Program-made: the position numbers and the translations under genes | Notes under the pieces: model-generated | Databases searched by the model: none | Seen by the model: the letters and a program-made list of their open reading frames with translations, nothing else | What the model was told of the DNA's origin: nothing | In this document: in pieces, positions 45,885 to 55,124 of the stretch | Layout of the letters: every line of letters begins with the position of its first letter | How positions within the stretch are numbered: the first letter of the stretch is position 1 | Origin: Streptomyces sp. SM10 | GTDB taxonomy: Bacteria; Actinomycetota; Actinomycetes; Streptomycetales; Streptomycetaceae | DNA: 64,000 bases | NCBI RefSeq assembly: GCF_002910915.1 | Contig: NZ_NEUF01000068.1 | Span: forward strand, 124,001-188,000 | Direction of reading: 5' to 3'

Positions 45885-47003
45885 TCAGGAATCGGTGGCC
45901 CGACGGTCGGTGATCAGATCCATCTCGGCCTGCTCCAGGAAGCGCGCGGCCTCTTCGTCGGTCGTCGGCAGGCCGTTCGCACCGCCGTCGAGCAGCCGGC
46001 CGAGCATGGCTGCCTTGCGGTGGTCGCCGATGCCGAGGGCGTGCGCGGGCTGTGCGCCGAGCGGGCCGCTCACCTCCAGGAGCCGCACCACGATGTCGTC
46101 GCGCTGGAATATCGTGCTGCTCTCGACGGGGCTCGACGCGTCGTTCGCCACTTCCTCGTCCTGGCCGGCGAGCAGCCGTGCCAGTGCCATGCCGCAGCCT
46201 TCCTTGGCCTGGTAGAAGAGCGCGTGCCGCTGGACGTCGCCGGCGGCGTGACGCCCTGCCGTCACGTGGTGGACGGTCGGGAGTGCCGCCCGGGTGAAGA
46301 ACATCCGGGCGGAGTCGGGATCGCTGAGGTCGCGGTCCTGCTCCAGGTAGGGGTTGATGGCCTCCTCGACGGCCCTGACCTCGGGCTGGCGGGAGACGTG
46401 GCGCAGAGCCGCCATGAGGTCGCCCTCGACCTCGACCGCCCGCACGACACGGTTGCCGTGCATGAAGAGCGAGGTTCGGCGCAGCCGGGTGTTCTCGTCC
46501 ACGCGGGCCTGGGGGGAGTCGTAGTCGGCGAGGATCTTCGCGACCATCTCCTCCGTGCCCGGCTTCACCGTGAAGGTGAGCGCGTGGCGCACGACGCCGT
46601 CGCCCAGCCGCGGGGCGGACTGGAGGCGGCTCTTGACGGGCTCGGGTGATTTCTCGAACGCGACCCCGGTCTCCCGCAGGACGCTGAAGCGGAGGGAGCG
46701 CGTGTCACGGACGCAGCTGTGCAGCGGCTGCACCGTCGCGACGTGCTCCTCGCTGTTCACCCACGCGAGGAAGGGCGGGGCGCTCTCCCACTCGCTGGTG
46801 ATGAGCCACTGCGAGGGGTTCTCGATGGACTGGCACAGCTGGTCGCTGATGTGTCCGGGGATCGAGGCCACCTGGTTGCGCATGTGCTCGTACGCCTCGA
46901 GGAACTGGTTCTGGGCGCCGTCGTGCAGGTCCAGCAGCAGTATGACCCGGAGCCTCGAACCGTCGAAGGCGGACTGAGATATCCGTTCCGAGAGGGTTGT
47001 CAT
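45885..47003 (-). CDS. whiE-ORFI: SchA/CurD-like spore-pigment protein
   Basis: This 372-residue first gene of the operon matches the SchA/CurD-like family (WhiE ORFI). The N-terminal half has an antibiotic-biosynthesis-monooxygenase-like fold ([40 protein letters not shown]). The middle repeats it ([20 protein letters not shown]), and the C-terminus ([20 protein letters not shown]) is specific to the family. It probably assists oxidation or folding of the pigment; the biochemical role is unproven. AAGGAG lies eight bases before the ATG. The 274-base region upstream is shared with the divergent hydroxylase and must hold both developmental promoters. Confidence 0.9.
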   Translation of the reverse strand: MTTLSERISQSAFDGSRLRVILLLDLHDGAQNQFLEAYEHMRNQVASIPGHISDQLCQSIENPSQWLITSEWESAPPFLAWVNSEEHVATVQPLHSCVRDTRSLRFSVLRETGVAFEKSPEPVKSRLQSAPRLGDGVVRHALTFTVKPGTEEMVAKILADYDSPQARVDENTRLRRTSLFMHGNRVVRAVEVEGDLMAALRHVSRQPEVRAVEEAINPYLEQDRDLSDPDSARMFFTRAALPTVHHVTAGRHAAGDVQRHALFYQAKEGCGMALARLLAGQDEEVANDASSPVESSTIFQRDDIVVRLLEVSGPLGAQPAHALGIGDHRKAAMLGRLLDGGANGLPTTDEEAARFLEQAEMDLITDRRATDS

Positions 47004-47277
47004 CTTTCGCTCTCCTTCGAGACGGTGCGGCGGCCACGTCCCGTGGCCCCTCGTCATCCGTCGGTTTCGGTTGGAAGCGGCGCAGGTCCCTGCCCGCCGG
47101 CACGTGGCATCCACCCCCGCATAGCGAGCATCGCTCCCGCGACTGATCGTGGAACGCTGGTACGGGCGGCGCGATATTTATGAACCGTTCAGGTGAGGCG
47201 CCGCCCGAAGCCCGGCCGAAGACCTCCCGCGAGGGCATGGACACTGCATCCGTCATGCGTCCGAGCTGGAGCAACTG

Positions 47278-48912
47278 ATGAACGAGAACGTCGACCTACG
47301 CGTACCGGTCCTCATCGTGGGCGGCTCCCTTGTGGGCCTGTCCGCATCCCTCTTCCTGAGCCGGCTCGGCGTGCGCCACCTGCTGGTGGAGAAGCACAGC
47401 AGCACCTCGACGCACCCTCGGGGGCGCGGCAACAACGTCCGCACGATGGAGGTGTTCCGTGCCGCGGGCGCGGAGCACCTGATCCGCGATGCGGCGTCCG
47501 TGCTCGCGGAGAACCACGGCATCCTCCAGGCCGGATCGCTCACCGGCGACGACCAGGAGTGGCTGTTCAAGGAGATCGACCCGGGTGGCGGGCTCGCCCG
47601 GTTCAGCCCGAGCGGCTGGTGCCTGTGCAGCCAGAACGACCTGGAGCCCGTACTCGTCGGACACGCCCGCGCGCAGGGCAGCGAGCTGCGGTTCTCCACC
47701 GAGCTGGTCAGCTTCGAGCAGGACGCGGACGGTGTCACCGCCGTGGTGAAGGACCGGGAGACCGGGCAGCACACCACGGTGCGCGCGGACTATCTCGTCG
47801 CGGCTGACGGGCCCCGCAGTCCGGTCCGTGAGCAGCTGGGAATCGGCCAGACGGGTCCGGGTGACCTCTTCCACAACGTGAGCATCACCTTCCGCTCCCG
47901 CCGGCTCGCGTCCGTGGTGGGCGACCGGCGCTTCATCGTCTGCTATCTGACCGCCCCGGAGGCGGACGGGGCGCTGCTGCCCGTGGACAACGAGGAGCAG
48001 TGGGTGTTCCACGCGCCGTGGCAGCCCGACCGGGGCGAGACGCTGGAGGACTTCACCGACGAACGGTGCGCGGAGCACATCCGCAGGGCGGTCGGAGCGC
48101 CGGACCTGGACGTGGAGATCACGGGCAAGGCTCCGTGGCACGCCGCGGAGCGGGTCGCCGAGCGGTACGGCGCCGGCCGGGTCTTCCTGGCCGGCGACTC
48201 GGCCCACGAGATGTCGCCCACCGGGGCGTTCGGCTCCAACACCGGCATCCAGGACGCCCACAACCTCGCGTGGAAGCTGGCCGCCGTGATCGACGAGGTG
48301 GCGGGGCCGGGACTGCTCAGGACTTACGAGGCGGAGCGGCTGCCGGTGGCGCAGGCCACGAGCGCGCGTGCGTCGGCCCGTTCGAGCGAGCACAGCCACC
48401 CGGGATACGCCGGCTCGCCCGGACCCGGCGGCGGTCGCAAGGGCGGGATGCTCGCGGTCGCGCTCGGCTACCGCTATGTGCGGGGCGCCGTCCTGGACGT
48501 CGATCCCGGTCTCCCGGTGGTGCCGGAGGGCGTGGGCCTGACGGGCGACCCGGGTACCCGCGCGCCGCACATGTGGCTCGGCCGGGACGGCGGTCGTGTG
48601 TCGACGCTGGATCTGTACGAGAAGTCGTTCGTGCTGCTGAGCGACGCCCGGTATCCGGACTGGCGCACGGCGGCGGAGCAGGTGGCGAAGCGTCTGTCGG
48701 TCCCCTTGGACGCCTACGGGGTCGGCTCCGCCCCGGGTGCCGATCTGGAGCCCGAGAACGGGGCCGACTGGGCCGCAGCGCACGGCACGTCCGCCGAGGG
48801 CGCGGTGCTGGTGCGCCCCGACGGATTCGTGGCCTGGCGTTCCGAGGGCGCGGCGGCGGACCCGGAGGCGACGCTGTACGAGGTCATGCTGACTCTGCTC
48901 CACCGCGGCTGA
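47278..48912 (+). CDS. whiE-ORFVIII: FAD-dependent spore-pigment hydroxylase
   Basis: This 544-residue class A flavoprotein monooxygenase is predicted to hydroxylate the aromatic pigment core using NADPH and O2. FAD-binding motifs are VPVLIVGGSLVGLSASLFLS at the N-terminus, the DG motif in DYLVAADGPRSPVREQLGI, and GRVFLAGDSAHEMSPTGAFG with the following QDAHNLAWKLA. The C-terminal thioredoxin-like domain typical of PheA/aklavinone-type hydroxylases is present. It is divergent from the rest of the cluster exactly as ORFVIII is in S. coelicolor. Confidence 0.93.
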   Translation: MNENVDLRVPVLIVGGSLVGLSASLFLSRLGVRHLLVEKHSSTSTHPRGRGNNVRTMEVFRAAGAEHLIRDAASVLAENHGILQAGSLTGDDQEWLFKEIDPGGGLARFSPSGWCLCSQNDLEPVLVGHARAQGSELRFSTELVSFEQDADGVTAVVKDRETGQHTTVRADYLVAADGPRSPVREQLGIGQTGPGDLFHNVSITFRSRRLASVVGDRRFIVCYLTAPEADGALLPVDNEEQWVFHAPWQPDRGETLEDFTDERCAEHIRRAVGAPDLDVEITGKAPWHAAERVAERYGAGRVFLAGDSAHEMSPTGAFGSNTGIQDAHNLAWKLAAVIDEVAGPGLLRTYEAERLPVAQATSARASARSSEHSHPGYAGSPGPGGGRKGGMLAVALGYRYVRGAVLDVDPGLPVVPEGVGLTGDPGTRAPHMWLGRDGGRVSTLDLYEKSFVLLSDARYPDWRTAAEQVAKRLSVPLDAYGVGSAPGADLEPENGADWAAAHGTSAEGAVLVRPDGFVAWRSEGAAADPEATLYEVMLTLLHRG

Positions 48913-48926
48913 CGCGGCGGGACGGC

Positions 48927-48950
48927 GGGCGGGCCCCCGGGGGCCCGCCC
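48927..48950. terminator. Perfect 24-bp G/C palindrome between convergent genes
   Basis: Two 12-base arms (GGGCGGGCCCCC and its complement) meet without a loop, 15 bases after the hydroxylase stop and directly before the stop of the convergent hydrolase. It is probably a bidirectional terminator. Confidence 0.75.
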
Positions 48951-48951
48951 G

Positions 48952-50481
48952 TCAGCCGATGCCGAACGCCCTGAGGGCTGCGAGGAATTCCTCCGGGTTG
49001 TCGGTGTGCACGAGGTGGCCCGCGTCGACGGAGACGAACTGCCCACCGGGTATCTGCCGTGCCGCCCAAGCCAGTTGCTCCTGATCGATGGGGCTGCGGG
49101 AGCCCCCGACGACCAGTGCCGGAGCGGTGATGTCGCCCAGGCACTCCCTCGCGGCCGGGTCAGGGGCGTTCAGCTGGGCGTCGGTGGAAGGGACGACCTG
49201 CCAGTCGAAGTCGAGGTCTCCCGCCGGTCGCTCGGCCGGGGGCCGGGGCGGGTCCAGCGGGAACAGGGGCGGCGCGTCCTCGATGACCAGGGTCCCGATC
49301 AGTGCGGGGCTCCGCTCGGCGAGCAGCAGCGCGGCCGCACCTCCCATGGAGTGCCCGATCACCGTGGCTCCGGACAGGTTGCGGGCCTCCAGGAAGGCGT
49401 GCAGGTCGTCACGGAAGAGCTCGAAGGAGTATCGGCCGGGCCAGTCGCTCAGGCCATGGCCGCGGAAGTCGAGTGCGTACACCCGGTGACGGTTCGCGAG
49501 CTGTTCGGCGATGCCCGCCCAGTCCAGGCTGCTGCCGCTCCGCCCGTGGGCGAGGACGACGGGCGGGGCCGAGGGGGCGCCCCAGGTGCGGTAGGCAAGG
49601 CGGATCCCGCCCGCCTGCACGCTCCTGACGTCGGGGTCGAGGAAGGCGGCGACGGCGCGGACGAAGGCGCCGGGGCCGTCCATCCACGGAAAGTGGGCGG
49701 CGCCGCGCTGGACGACGAACTCCGCCCGGGGGAAGAGCGCGGCAAGTTCCGCCGCGCGGTCGGGGCTGGGGCCACCGTCGTACTCCCCCGCGAGGACGAG
49801 CACGGGCACTCGCAGTTCCCGCAGCGCCGCGACCGTGGCTTCGGTGTCGAGACCGCCCTCGGGGTAGTAGTGCGACGCGGCGGCGGCGTTCCGCTGCACG
49901 GGCGACTGGGCGGCGTGCGTCTGGGCGGCCTCGTCCCAGCGCCCGTAGGTGAACGGCCGGATCCCGGCCCAGGCCTCGGGCGTCGCACGTCCCGCCTGGA
50001 TCTCGTCCAGCGCGGCCCTGGCCTCGGGGTACCAGGGTTCGTGGGCGCGCAGTGCCGCGGCGTCGCGCCGGTCCTGGTCGGTGGCGGGAAGTCCCAGGGT
50101 GCCCGTTCCCGGTGTGACGAGGGTGAGTGAGTGCAGCCGCTGCGGGTACTTGGCCGCGTAGAGCGCGGCGAGTTCACCGGAGGCGGAGTGGCCCAGCAGA
50201 TCGACGCGGTCGAGACCGAGGTGCGCGCGGAGCGCCTCGACGTCCTCGACGAGCCGGTCGATCCGGTACGTCTGCGGGTCCTGCGGGACGGCGGAGTCCC
50301 CGGTGCCGCGCAGGTCGAGCAGGACCAGTTGCCGTACGCGGGCCAGACCGCCGAGGTCGCCGAAGTAGCGGGCCGCCCGCATGGGGCCGCCGGGGAGGCA
50401 GATCAGTGGTTCGCCCTCGCCCACCAGGTGGTAGGCGAGGGCGGTTCCGTCGTACGTGCTGAAGATCGGCATGGCTGTCAT
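48952..50481 (-). CDS. Tandem alpha/beta-hydrolase fusion protein
   Basis: This 509-residue protein contains two complete alpha/beta-hydrolase domains. The first (about 1-280) resembles proline iminopeptidases: [32 protein letters not shown], nucleophile S99 in [14 protein letters not shown], Asp in [12 protein letters not shown] and His in [12 protein letters not shown]. The second (about 290-509) has [16 protein letters not shown], nucleophile S378 in [14 protein letters not shown] and His in [13 protein letters not shown]. Both triads look largely complete. Such fusions are uncommon. Substrates are unknown. The TetR gene starting upstream on the same strand may cotranscribe it, with 47 bases between them. 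Confidence 0.85.
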   Translation of the reverse strand: MTAMPIFSTYDGTALAYHLVGEGEPLICLPGGPMRAARYFGDLGGLARVRQLVLLDLRGTGDSAVPQDPQTYRIDRLVEDVEALRAHLGLDRVDLLGHSASGELAALYAAKYPQRLHSLTLVTPGTGTLGLPATDQDRRDAAALRAHEPWYPEARAALDEIQAGRATPEAWAGIRPFTYGRWDEAAQTHAAQSPVQRNAAAASHYYPEGGLDTEATVAALRELRVPVLVLAGEYDGGPSPDRAAELAALFPRAEFVVQRGAAHFPWMDGPGAFVRAVAAFLDPDVRSVQAGGIRLAYRTWGAPSAPPVVLAHGRSGSSLDWAGIAEQLANRHRVYALDFRGHGLSDWPGRYSFELFRDDLHAFLEARNLSGATVIGHSMGGAAALLLAERSPALIGTLVIEDAPPLFPLDPPRPPAERPAGDLDFDWQVVPSTDAQLNAPDPAARECLGDITAPALVVGGSRSPIDQEQLAWAARQIPGGQFVSVDAGHLVHTDNPEEFLAALRAFGIG

Positions 50482-50528
50482 CCAAACAGGGCGGGCGGCG
50501 CGGCGCGGGTGCGTACGCCCACAGCGAA

Positions 50529-51092
50529 TCAGGTGACGGTGGTCGGGGCCAGCAGCCGTGCGGCCGCCCGCCCTGCCTGGAGGGCGGGTTCGGGCGTCCC
50601 GGACACGGCAGCGGTGACGATCGCGCCCTCGGCGAGCAGGACGTACGCGACGGCGGATTCCTCCGGCTGGCCCGCGGCCACCACCAGACCGGTGACGTAG
50701 GTACGGAAGGCCTCCTTGTGGAGGTGTGCGATGTCGGCGACGGAGGCGTCGGCCGCGCCGAGTTCACCGAAGGCGTTGATGAAGGCGCAGCCGCGGAATC
50801 CGGGCTCGGAGAACCAGGTGTGCAGCCAGTCGTAGACCGCGAGGACCCGGTCCTCGGGCGAGCCCTGGCAGCGGTCGACATGCGCGGCGAGCCCGGCTCG
50901 CCACCGGGTGTCCCGGGCTTCGAGACAGGCGCGGACCAGTGCGGACTTGGAGGGGAAGAGTGCGTACAGGCGTTTGAGGGAGACACCGGAGGCGGCTCGG
51001 ATCTCGTCCATGCCGACCGCCTGGACTCCACGGGTGTAGAACAGGTCCTCGGCTGCTTCCAGCGCCGAGGACCGCGCGTGTGCGAGATCCAC
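50529..51092 (-). CDS. TetR-family transcriptional regulator
   Basis: This 187-residue repressor has the TetR helix-turn-helix: [20 protein letters not shown] then [20 protein letters not shown]. The C-terminal ligand domain ([20 protein letters not shown]) matches the TetR_C group often paired with quinone or thiol stress genes. The start is GTG after AAGGGG. Two long palindromes lie between it and the divergent DUF1348 gene, so autoregulation and control of that gene are likely. The fused hydrolase downstream probably belongs to the same regulon. Confidence 0.87.
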   Translation of the reverse strand: MDLAHARSSALEAAEDLFYTRGVQAVGMDEIRAASGVSLKRLYALFPSKSALVRACLEARDTRWRAGLAAHVDRCQGSPEDRVLAVYDWLHTWFSEPGFRGCAFINAFGELGAADASVADIAHLHKEAFRTYVTGLVVAAGQPEESAVAYVLLAEGAIVTAAVSGTPEPALQAGRAAARLLAPTTVT

Positions 51093-51129
51093 CCTGATTC
51101 CCCTTGCCGCCCTGCCCTGCACCTTGCGC

Positions 51130-51145
51130 GAGAACGCGCGTTCTC
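51130..51145. promoter_or_regulatory. TetR operator candidate 1, 16-bp perfect palindrome
   Basis: GAGAACGCGCGTTCTC lies 38 bases upstream of the TetR-type start codon. It shares the half-site GAGAACG with the second palindrome, which supports recognition by the same dimer. Confidence 0.75.
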
Positions 51146-51163
51146 CTACCGTACGACACTTAC

Positions 51164-51185
51164 GAGGAGAACGTACGTTCTCCTC
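51164..51185. promoter_or_regulatory. TetR operator candidate 2, 22-bp perfect palindrome
   Basis: The half-site GAGGAGAACGT is followed directly by its exact complement. Its centre lies 37 bases from the centre of the first palindrome and about 30 bases upstream of the DUF1348 start codon, so a bound repressor would block that promoter. Confidence 0.8.
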
Positions 51186-51206
51186 CCGTGGCGAAGGAGA
51201 GACACC

Positions 51207-51674
51207 ATGAACGCGCAGCCTCTCGCACCACCGTTCACACGGGAAACCGCGGTCGCGAAGGTGCGCCGCGCCGAGGACGGCTGGAACACGAGGGACCCGG
51301 AGAACGTCGCGCTCGCCTACACACCGGACTCCCGCTGGCGCAACCGTGCCGAGTGGGTGAGCGGACGGGAGGAGATCGTCGGCTTCCTGACCCGCAAGTG
51401 GGCCCGTGAACTCGATTACCGCCTCGTCAAGGAACTCTGGGCGCACGACGGTGACCGAATCGCTGTGCGCTTCGCCTACGAGTGGCACGACGACGCCGGC
51501 CGGTGGCACCGCTCCTTCGGGAACGAGAACTGGGAGTTCGACGGCGCCGGACTCATGCGGGTGCGCCACGCGTCCATCAACGACCTGCCGATCGGGGAGG
51601 CGGACCGCCGGTTCCGCTGGCCGCTCGGGCGGCGGCCCGACGACCACCCCGGACTCACCGCGCTGGGGTTCTGA
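51207..51674 (+). CDS. DUF1348/SnoaL-like (NTF2-fold) protein
   Basis: This 155-residue protein is a DUF1348 member of the NTF2/SnoaL superfamily. Conserved blocks are [40 protein letters not shown], and [20 protein letters not shown], followed by [20 protein letters not shown]. The cone-shaped fold binds small hydrophobic molecules, and function in this family is unassigned. AAGGAG lies upstream of the ATG. It is divergent from, and almost certainly controlled by, the adjacent TetR-type regulator. Confidence 0.85.
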   Translation: MNAQPLAPPFTRETAVAKVRRAEDGWNTRDPENVALAYTPDSRWRNRAEWVSGREEIVGFLTRKWARELDYRLVKELWAHDGDRIAVRFAYEWHDDAGRWHRSFGNENWEFDGAGLMRVRHASINDLPIGEADRRFRWPLGRRPDDHPGLTALGF

Positions 51675-51754
51675 CCAGGAGTTGTCCACAGGTGACGCCT
51701 CCCCCTTGCCAGAACCCCTCACCTCCTGAATTACTGCTCCAAGGAGGCAACCGA

Positions 51755-51784
51755 ATGGTCGGTCGCCGGTCGGCGAGGGGATGA
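51755..51784 (+). CDS. Nine-residue leader peptide overlapping the PaaK start
   Basis: A strong AAGGAGG lies seven bases before an ATG that opens the short frame MVGRRSARG. Its TGA overlaps the ATG of the ligase gene (ATGA). The ligase lacks a well-spaced ribosome-binding site for that ATG, so the leader may load ribosomes for coupled translation. It could instead be chance, with the ligase starting at the ATG nine bases further on. Confidence 0.5.
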   Translation: MVGRRSARG

Positions 51785-53079
51785 TCCGTATGACCGGGCT
51801 GCTGGACGCCGGCGAACGGCTGGGCCGCGAAGAGCTCGAAGCCCTCCAGTTGGAACGGCTCCGGGCCACGCTGCGGCAGGCCTACGAGAACGTCGGTTTC
51901 TACCGTGCGTCCTTCGACAGGGCGGGGCTGCGCCCCGAGGACTGCCGTACGCTCGCGGACCTCTCCCGCTTCCCGTTCACCGTCAAGTCCGACCTGCGCG
52001 ACAACTACCCGTTCGGAATGTTCGCCGTGCCGGAGGACCGGGTGCGGCGGATCCACGCCTCCAGCGGCACGACCGGCCGACCCACGGTGGTCGGATACAC
52101 CGATCGGGACCTGGACACCTGGGCCGACGTGGTCGCCCGCTCGATCAGGGCGGCGGGCGGGCGTCCGGGCCACAAGGCCCATGTGGCCTACGGGTACGGA
52201 CTGTTCACCGGCGGGCTCGGGGCCCACTACGGGGCGGAGCGCCTCGGCTGCACCGTCATCCCGGCGTCCGGGGGCATGACGTCCCGGCAGGTGCAGCTGA
52301 TCCAGGACTTCCGGCCCGAGATCATCATGATCACGCCCTCCTACATGCTGACGCTTCTGGACGAGTTCGAGCGCCAGGGCGTCGATCCCCGTTCGACATC
52401 GCTGAAGGTCGGCATCTTCGGCGCCGAGCCGTGGACCGAGCAGATGCGTGGTGAGATCGAGGAACGTTTCGCCCTCGACGCGGTCGACATCTACGGGCTG
52501 TCCGAGGTGATGGGGCCGGGCGTCGCGCAGGAGTGCGTCGAGACCAAGGACGGGCTGCACATCTGGGAGGACCACTTCTATCCGGAGGTCGTCGACCCGT
52601 TCACCGGCGAGGTCCTGCCCGACGGCGAGGAGGGCGAGCTGGTCTTCACCTCGCTCACCAAGGAGGCGATGCCGGTCATCCGCTACCGGACCCGGGACCT
52701 GACGCGGTTGCTGCCGGGGACCGCGCGCACCTTCCGGCGCATGGAGAAGGTCACCGGGCGCAGCGACGACATGGTGATTCTGCGCGGGGTGAATCTCTTC
52801 CCCACGCAGATCGAGGAGATCGTGCTCCGGACACCGGGGGTCGCCCCGCACTTCCAGCTGCGGCTGACACGGCAGGGGCGGATGGACGCGCTGACCGTAC
52901 GGGCGGAGGCTCGGACCGGCGCGACGACGGACGAGCGCGAGGCTGCCGCCCTGTCGATCGCGGCGGCCGTCAAGGAGGGGGTGGGCGTGAGCGTCGGGGT
53001 GGAGATCGTCGATCCGGAGACCCTGGAGCGGTCGGTCGGCAAGATCAGGCGGATCGTCGACCTGCGGGAGGCCACCTGA
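51781..53079 (+). CDS. paaK: Phenylacetate-CoA ligase-type (PaaK-like) adenylate-forming enzyme
   Basis: This 432-residue enzyme should activate phenylacetate or a similar aromatic acid to its CoA thioester via an acyl-adenylate. The P-loop is IHASSGTTGRPTVVGYTDRD. The aromatic-substrate region includes HVAYGYGLFTGGLGAHYGAE and YGLSEVMGPGVAQECVE, and the C-terminal lid has TGRSDDMVILRGVNLFPTQI and a catalytic Lys in SVGKIRRI. These are PaaK, not general acyl-CoA-ligase, signatures. Other paa genes (ring epoxidase, thiolase) are absent, so it may act in another pathway. Start choice depends on the leader peptide described separately. Confidence 0.87.
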   Translation: MIRMTGLLDAGERLGREELEALQLERLRATLRQAYENVGFYRASFDRAGLRPEDCRTLADLSRFPFTVKSDLRDNYPFGMFAVPEDRVRRIHASSGTTGRPTVVGYTDRDLDTWADVVARSIRAAGGRPGHKAHVAYGYGLFTGGLGAHYGAERLGCTVIPASGGMTSRQVQLIQDFRPEIIMITPSYMLTLLDEFERQGVDPRSTSLKVGIFGAEPWTEQMRGEIEERFALDAVDIYGLSEVMGPGVAQECVETKDGLHIWEDHFYPEVVDPFTGEVLPDGEEGELVFTSLTKEAMPVIRYRTRDLTRLLPGTARTFRRMEKVTGRSDDMVILRGVNLFPTQIEEIVLRTPGVAPHFQLRLTRQGRMDALTVRAEARTGATTDEREAAALSIAAAVKEGVGVSVGVEIVDPETLERSVGKIRRIVDLREAT

Positions 53080-53130
53080 GGCAGGCCACCCCCGCAGCGG
53101 TCGGCGCGTGGCAGTCAGCGCGCATCCCAG

Positions 53131-54024
53131 TCAGCGCGTCGCGGTCAGAACTGCGAAGACGACGACGTTGTCCTCGTAACCGGCCTTCTTGCTGTACGCG
53201 CCACCGCAGGTGATCACCCGCAGTTCGGGCCGGGCCGAGCGGCCGTAGACCTTCTCGTCGGGGAAGTCCTTCTTGCCGTAGACCTCCACGGCGTAGACGG
53301 TGAACACGGCGGTGCGCTGATCCGCCCGGACGATCTCGATGACCGCGCCCTTGCGCACGGAGCCCAGCTTGTGGAAGACGCCGGGACCGAGGCTGGTGTC
53401 CACGTGCCCGGCCGTGACGGCGGTGCCCACGGCACCCGGCACGGTCCCCCCGGCGTACCAGCCGGTGAGCACGGGGTTGTTGTCCGGCGGAGGCTCCAGG
53501 GCGCCCGCCGTGTCGAGCCCGAGCTTCATCATGGGCGCGTCCACCTTGGCTGCCGGGATCCTCAGCCGGAGCGGTGTCGAGGGCGGGAGCGGCTGCACGG
53601 CAGGGTTCGGGGCAGGGGAGCTCCGGGCGGGGACCGGCCCGGCGCCCGGCGCCTGCGGCGTGGGCCTCGCGGGGGCGGGGGCTGCCGGGAGAGGACGCAG
53701 AGGCGCAGGGCGGACGGGGGCTTCGGGCAGGAGAACCGGTGGCGCGGTCGGGCGTCGCACGAGGGAAGGCGGTTGAGCGCCGCGCTCGGAGGCCAGGTAG
53801 GCGGGGGCCGGCAGGAGCGCTGCGGGGACGGCCGGGCGGACCGCGGCCGGTGGCGCCGGGGCAGCGGGCGCCGCGGCGGCTCCGGACCCCGGTGGCTGTG
53901 GCGGTGTGCTGTCGCGCAACCCGCCGGCCACCAGGGCGGTGCCCGCCACGAGTGCCCAGACGAGGTGCTTGACCGCCGGGAACCGCTCGGACGGGGTGGT
54001 GCTGGTCCTTCGCCCGGTATCCAT
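53131..54024 (-). CDS. Class F-type sortase
   Basis: This 297-residue protein is a membrane-anchored cysteine transpeptidase. One N-terminal hydrophobic segment (LVWALVAGTALVAGGL) and a long Pro/Ala-rich stalk precede the sortase domain (about residues 155-297). Catalytic residues are His in GTAVTAGHVDTSLGPGVFHK and Cys in ELRVITCGGAYSKK. The expected Arg region reads YSKKAGYEDNVVVFAVLT, with Lys where many relatives have Arg. Class F sortases attach few or unknown substrates. The exported protein encoded directly upstream on the same strand, 90 bases away, is a probable partner. Confidence 0.85.
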   Translation of the reverse strand: MDTGRRTSTTPSERFPAVKHLVWALVAGTALVAGGLRDSTPPQPPGSGAAAAPAAPAPPAAVRPAVPAALLPAPAYLASERGAQPPSLVRRPTAPPVLLPEAPVRPAPLRPLPAAPAPARPTPQAPGAGPVPARSSPAPNPAVQPLPPSTPLRLRIPAAKVDAPMMKLGLDTAGALEPPPDNNPVLTGWYAGGTVPGAVGTAVTAGHVDTSLGPGVFHKLGSVRKGAVIEIVRADQRTAVFTVYAVEVYGKKDFPDEKVYGRSARPELRVITCGGAYSKKAGYEDNVVVFAVLTATR

Positions 54025-54114
54025 CGCATGTGCCTCTGCTTCGCAGCGGGTGGGTGGCGCGTCCGCGGGGACCGGACCGGTGGCGGCCGGTCCCCGCGGA
54101 CGTACGTCGTACGG

Positions 54115-54615
54115 TCAGGAACCGGCCTGGGTGGTCCGGCGGCGCATCCTGACCACTCCCCCGGCCACGGCCCCGGCGAGCAGCACGCTTCCCAGCGCCA
54201 GCTGCGTGCCCTGGTCGGTGGGGGCTCCGAAACCGGCGTCCACCCCGCCGGAGGGCGCGCGCTCCGCGATCCTGTAGGTGTCCGTGATCATGATCCGCGG
54301 CGGACACTTCACCGTGACGGTGTCGGTGCCCGGCTCGGTCCCCCTCGGGATCTCGAACACGCCGACGAGCACACCCTTGCGTTCGCCCTCGAAGAGGTGG
54401 AAGGCGCCCGCCGCCTCCGAGGTGCCCTTGCCGTAGGTCTCCTTGCCGCAGGCTCTGGTACTGACGGTGACCTGCGAGCCGGGCGAGGCCTTGGCGGGGC
54501 TGATGCGAATGGTCTGGTCGCCTGAGGGGTCGGCCGCCGCTCCGGCGGCCGGGGCCGCGAGTGCGAGAGAGCCCACGGCCAGACAGATACCCGCACCGAT
54601 GCGTGTGTTGCGCAT
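54115..54615 (-). CDS. Exported membrane-anchored protein paired with the sortase
   Basis: This 166-residue protein has a signal peptide (GAGICLAVGSLALAAPAAGA) and an extracellular beta-rich domain (IRISPAKASPGSQVTVSTRA, FHLFEGERKGVLVGVFEIPR). It ends with a C-terminal membrane segment (LALGSVLLAGAVAGGVVRM) and the basic tail RRRTTQAGS. This resembles a sortase substrate layout, but I see no clear LPxTG-like signal before the hydrophobic segment; NAPTDQGT-like sequence occupies that spot. Adjacent class F sortase and such proteins co-occur in streptomycetes. GGAGG precedes the ATG. Confidence 0.75.
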   Translation of the reverse strand: MRNTRIGAGICLAVGSLALAAPAAGAAADPSGDQTIRISPAKASPGSQVTVSTRACGKETYGKGTSEAAGAFHLFEGERKGVLVGVFEIPRGTEPGTDTVTVKCPPRIMITDTYRIAERAPSGGVDAGFGAPTDQGTQLALGSVLLAGAVAGGVVRMRRRTTQAGS

Positions 54616-54725
54616 GAGGATCCTCCAACGGGAGCAGGGTCCGGCCGGTCTGCGCGGCACCTCTGCTGTGCTCCCGAGGCAACCGACAGTCCGTCACCTG
54701 CGCAACACGAGGCGCCGCCCGCCAC

Positions 54726-54782
54726 GTCACCCGGCCAGGTGCGCGGCCATGTCACCCGGCGATCGTTTACGCAGGTCACCCG
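54726..54782. repeat. Three direct repeats of GTCACCCG
   Basis: Perfect copies begin at 54726, 54751 and 54775, spaced 25 and 24 bases, in the roughly 500-base gap upstream of the exported-protein gene. The helical-turn-like spacing suggests a regulator binding site. The rest of the gap, to 55124, holds no recognisable gene. Confidence 0.5.
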
Positions 54783-55124
54783 ATTCGGACCGTCAGCTGA
54801 GGAGGAGTCACGCACAGGACAGCGAACGGGCTAAGGGCCCTGCCCGGCGACGGCGGTCACGGCCTTGCCGATCCCCCTGATCGCTCCTCAGCCGTAACTC
54901 ACGAACGGCTCTGCGACACCCGTACGACCTCGCCGGCCGAAGGACCGCCGGGGAGCGGAAAAGTGCTGGGTCCGGGGGATTTAGCCCGGACCGACGGAGC
55001 CGGCGGAGCGGTGCCGTCCCGTCGCCGCCGCCTCTGCGGCATCCGGCGTGCCGGGTGCCCGGGGCGCTCGCGCGGCGGGGATCCGGCCGCGCGAGTCCGG
55101 CCCCGATGCCGTCCCCAGGCGCCG

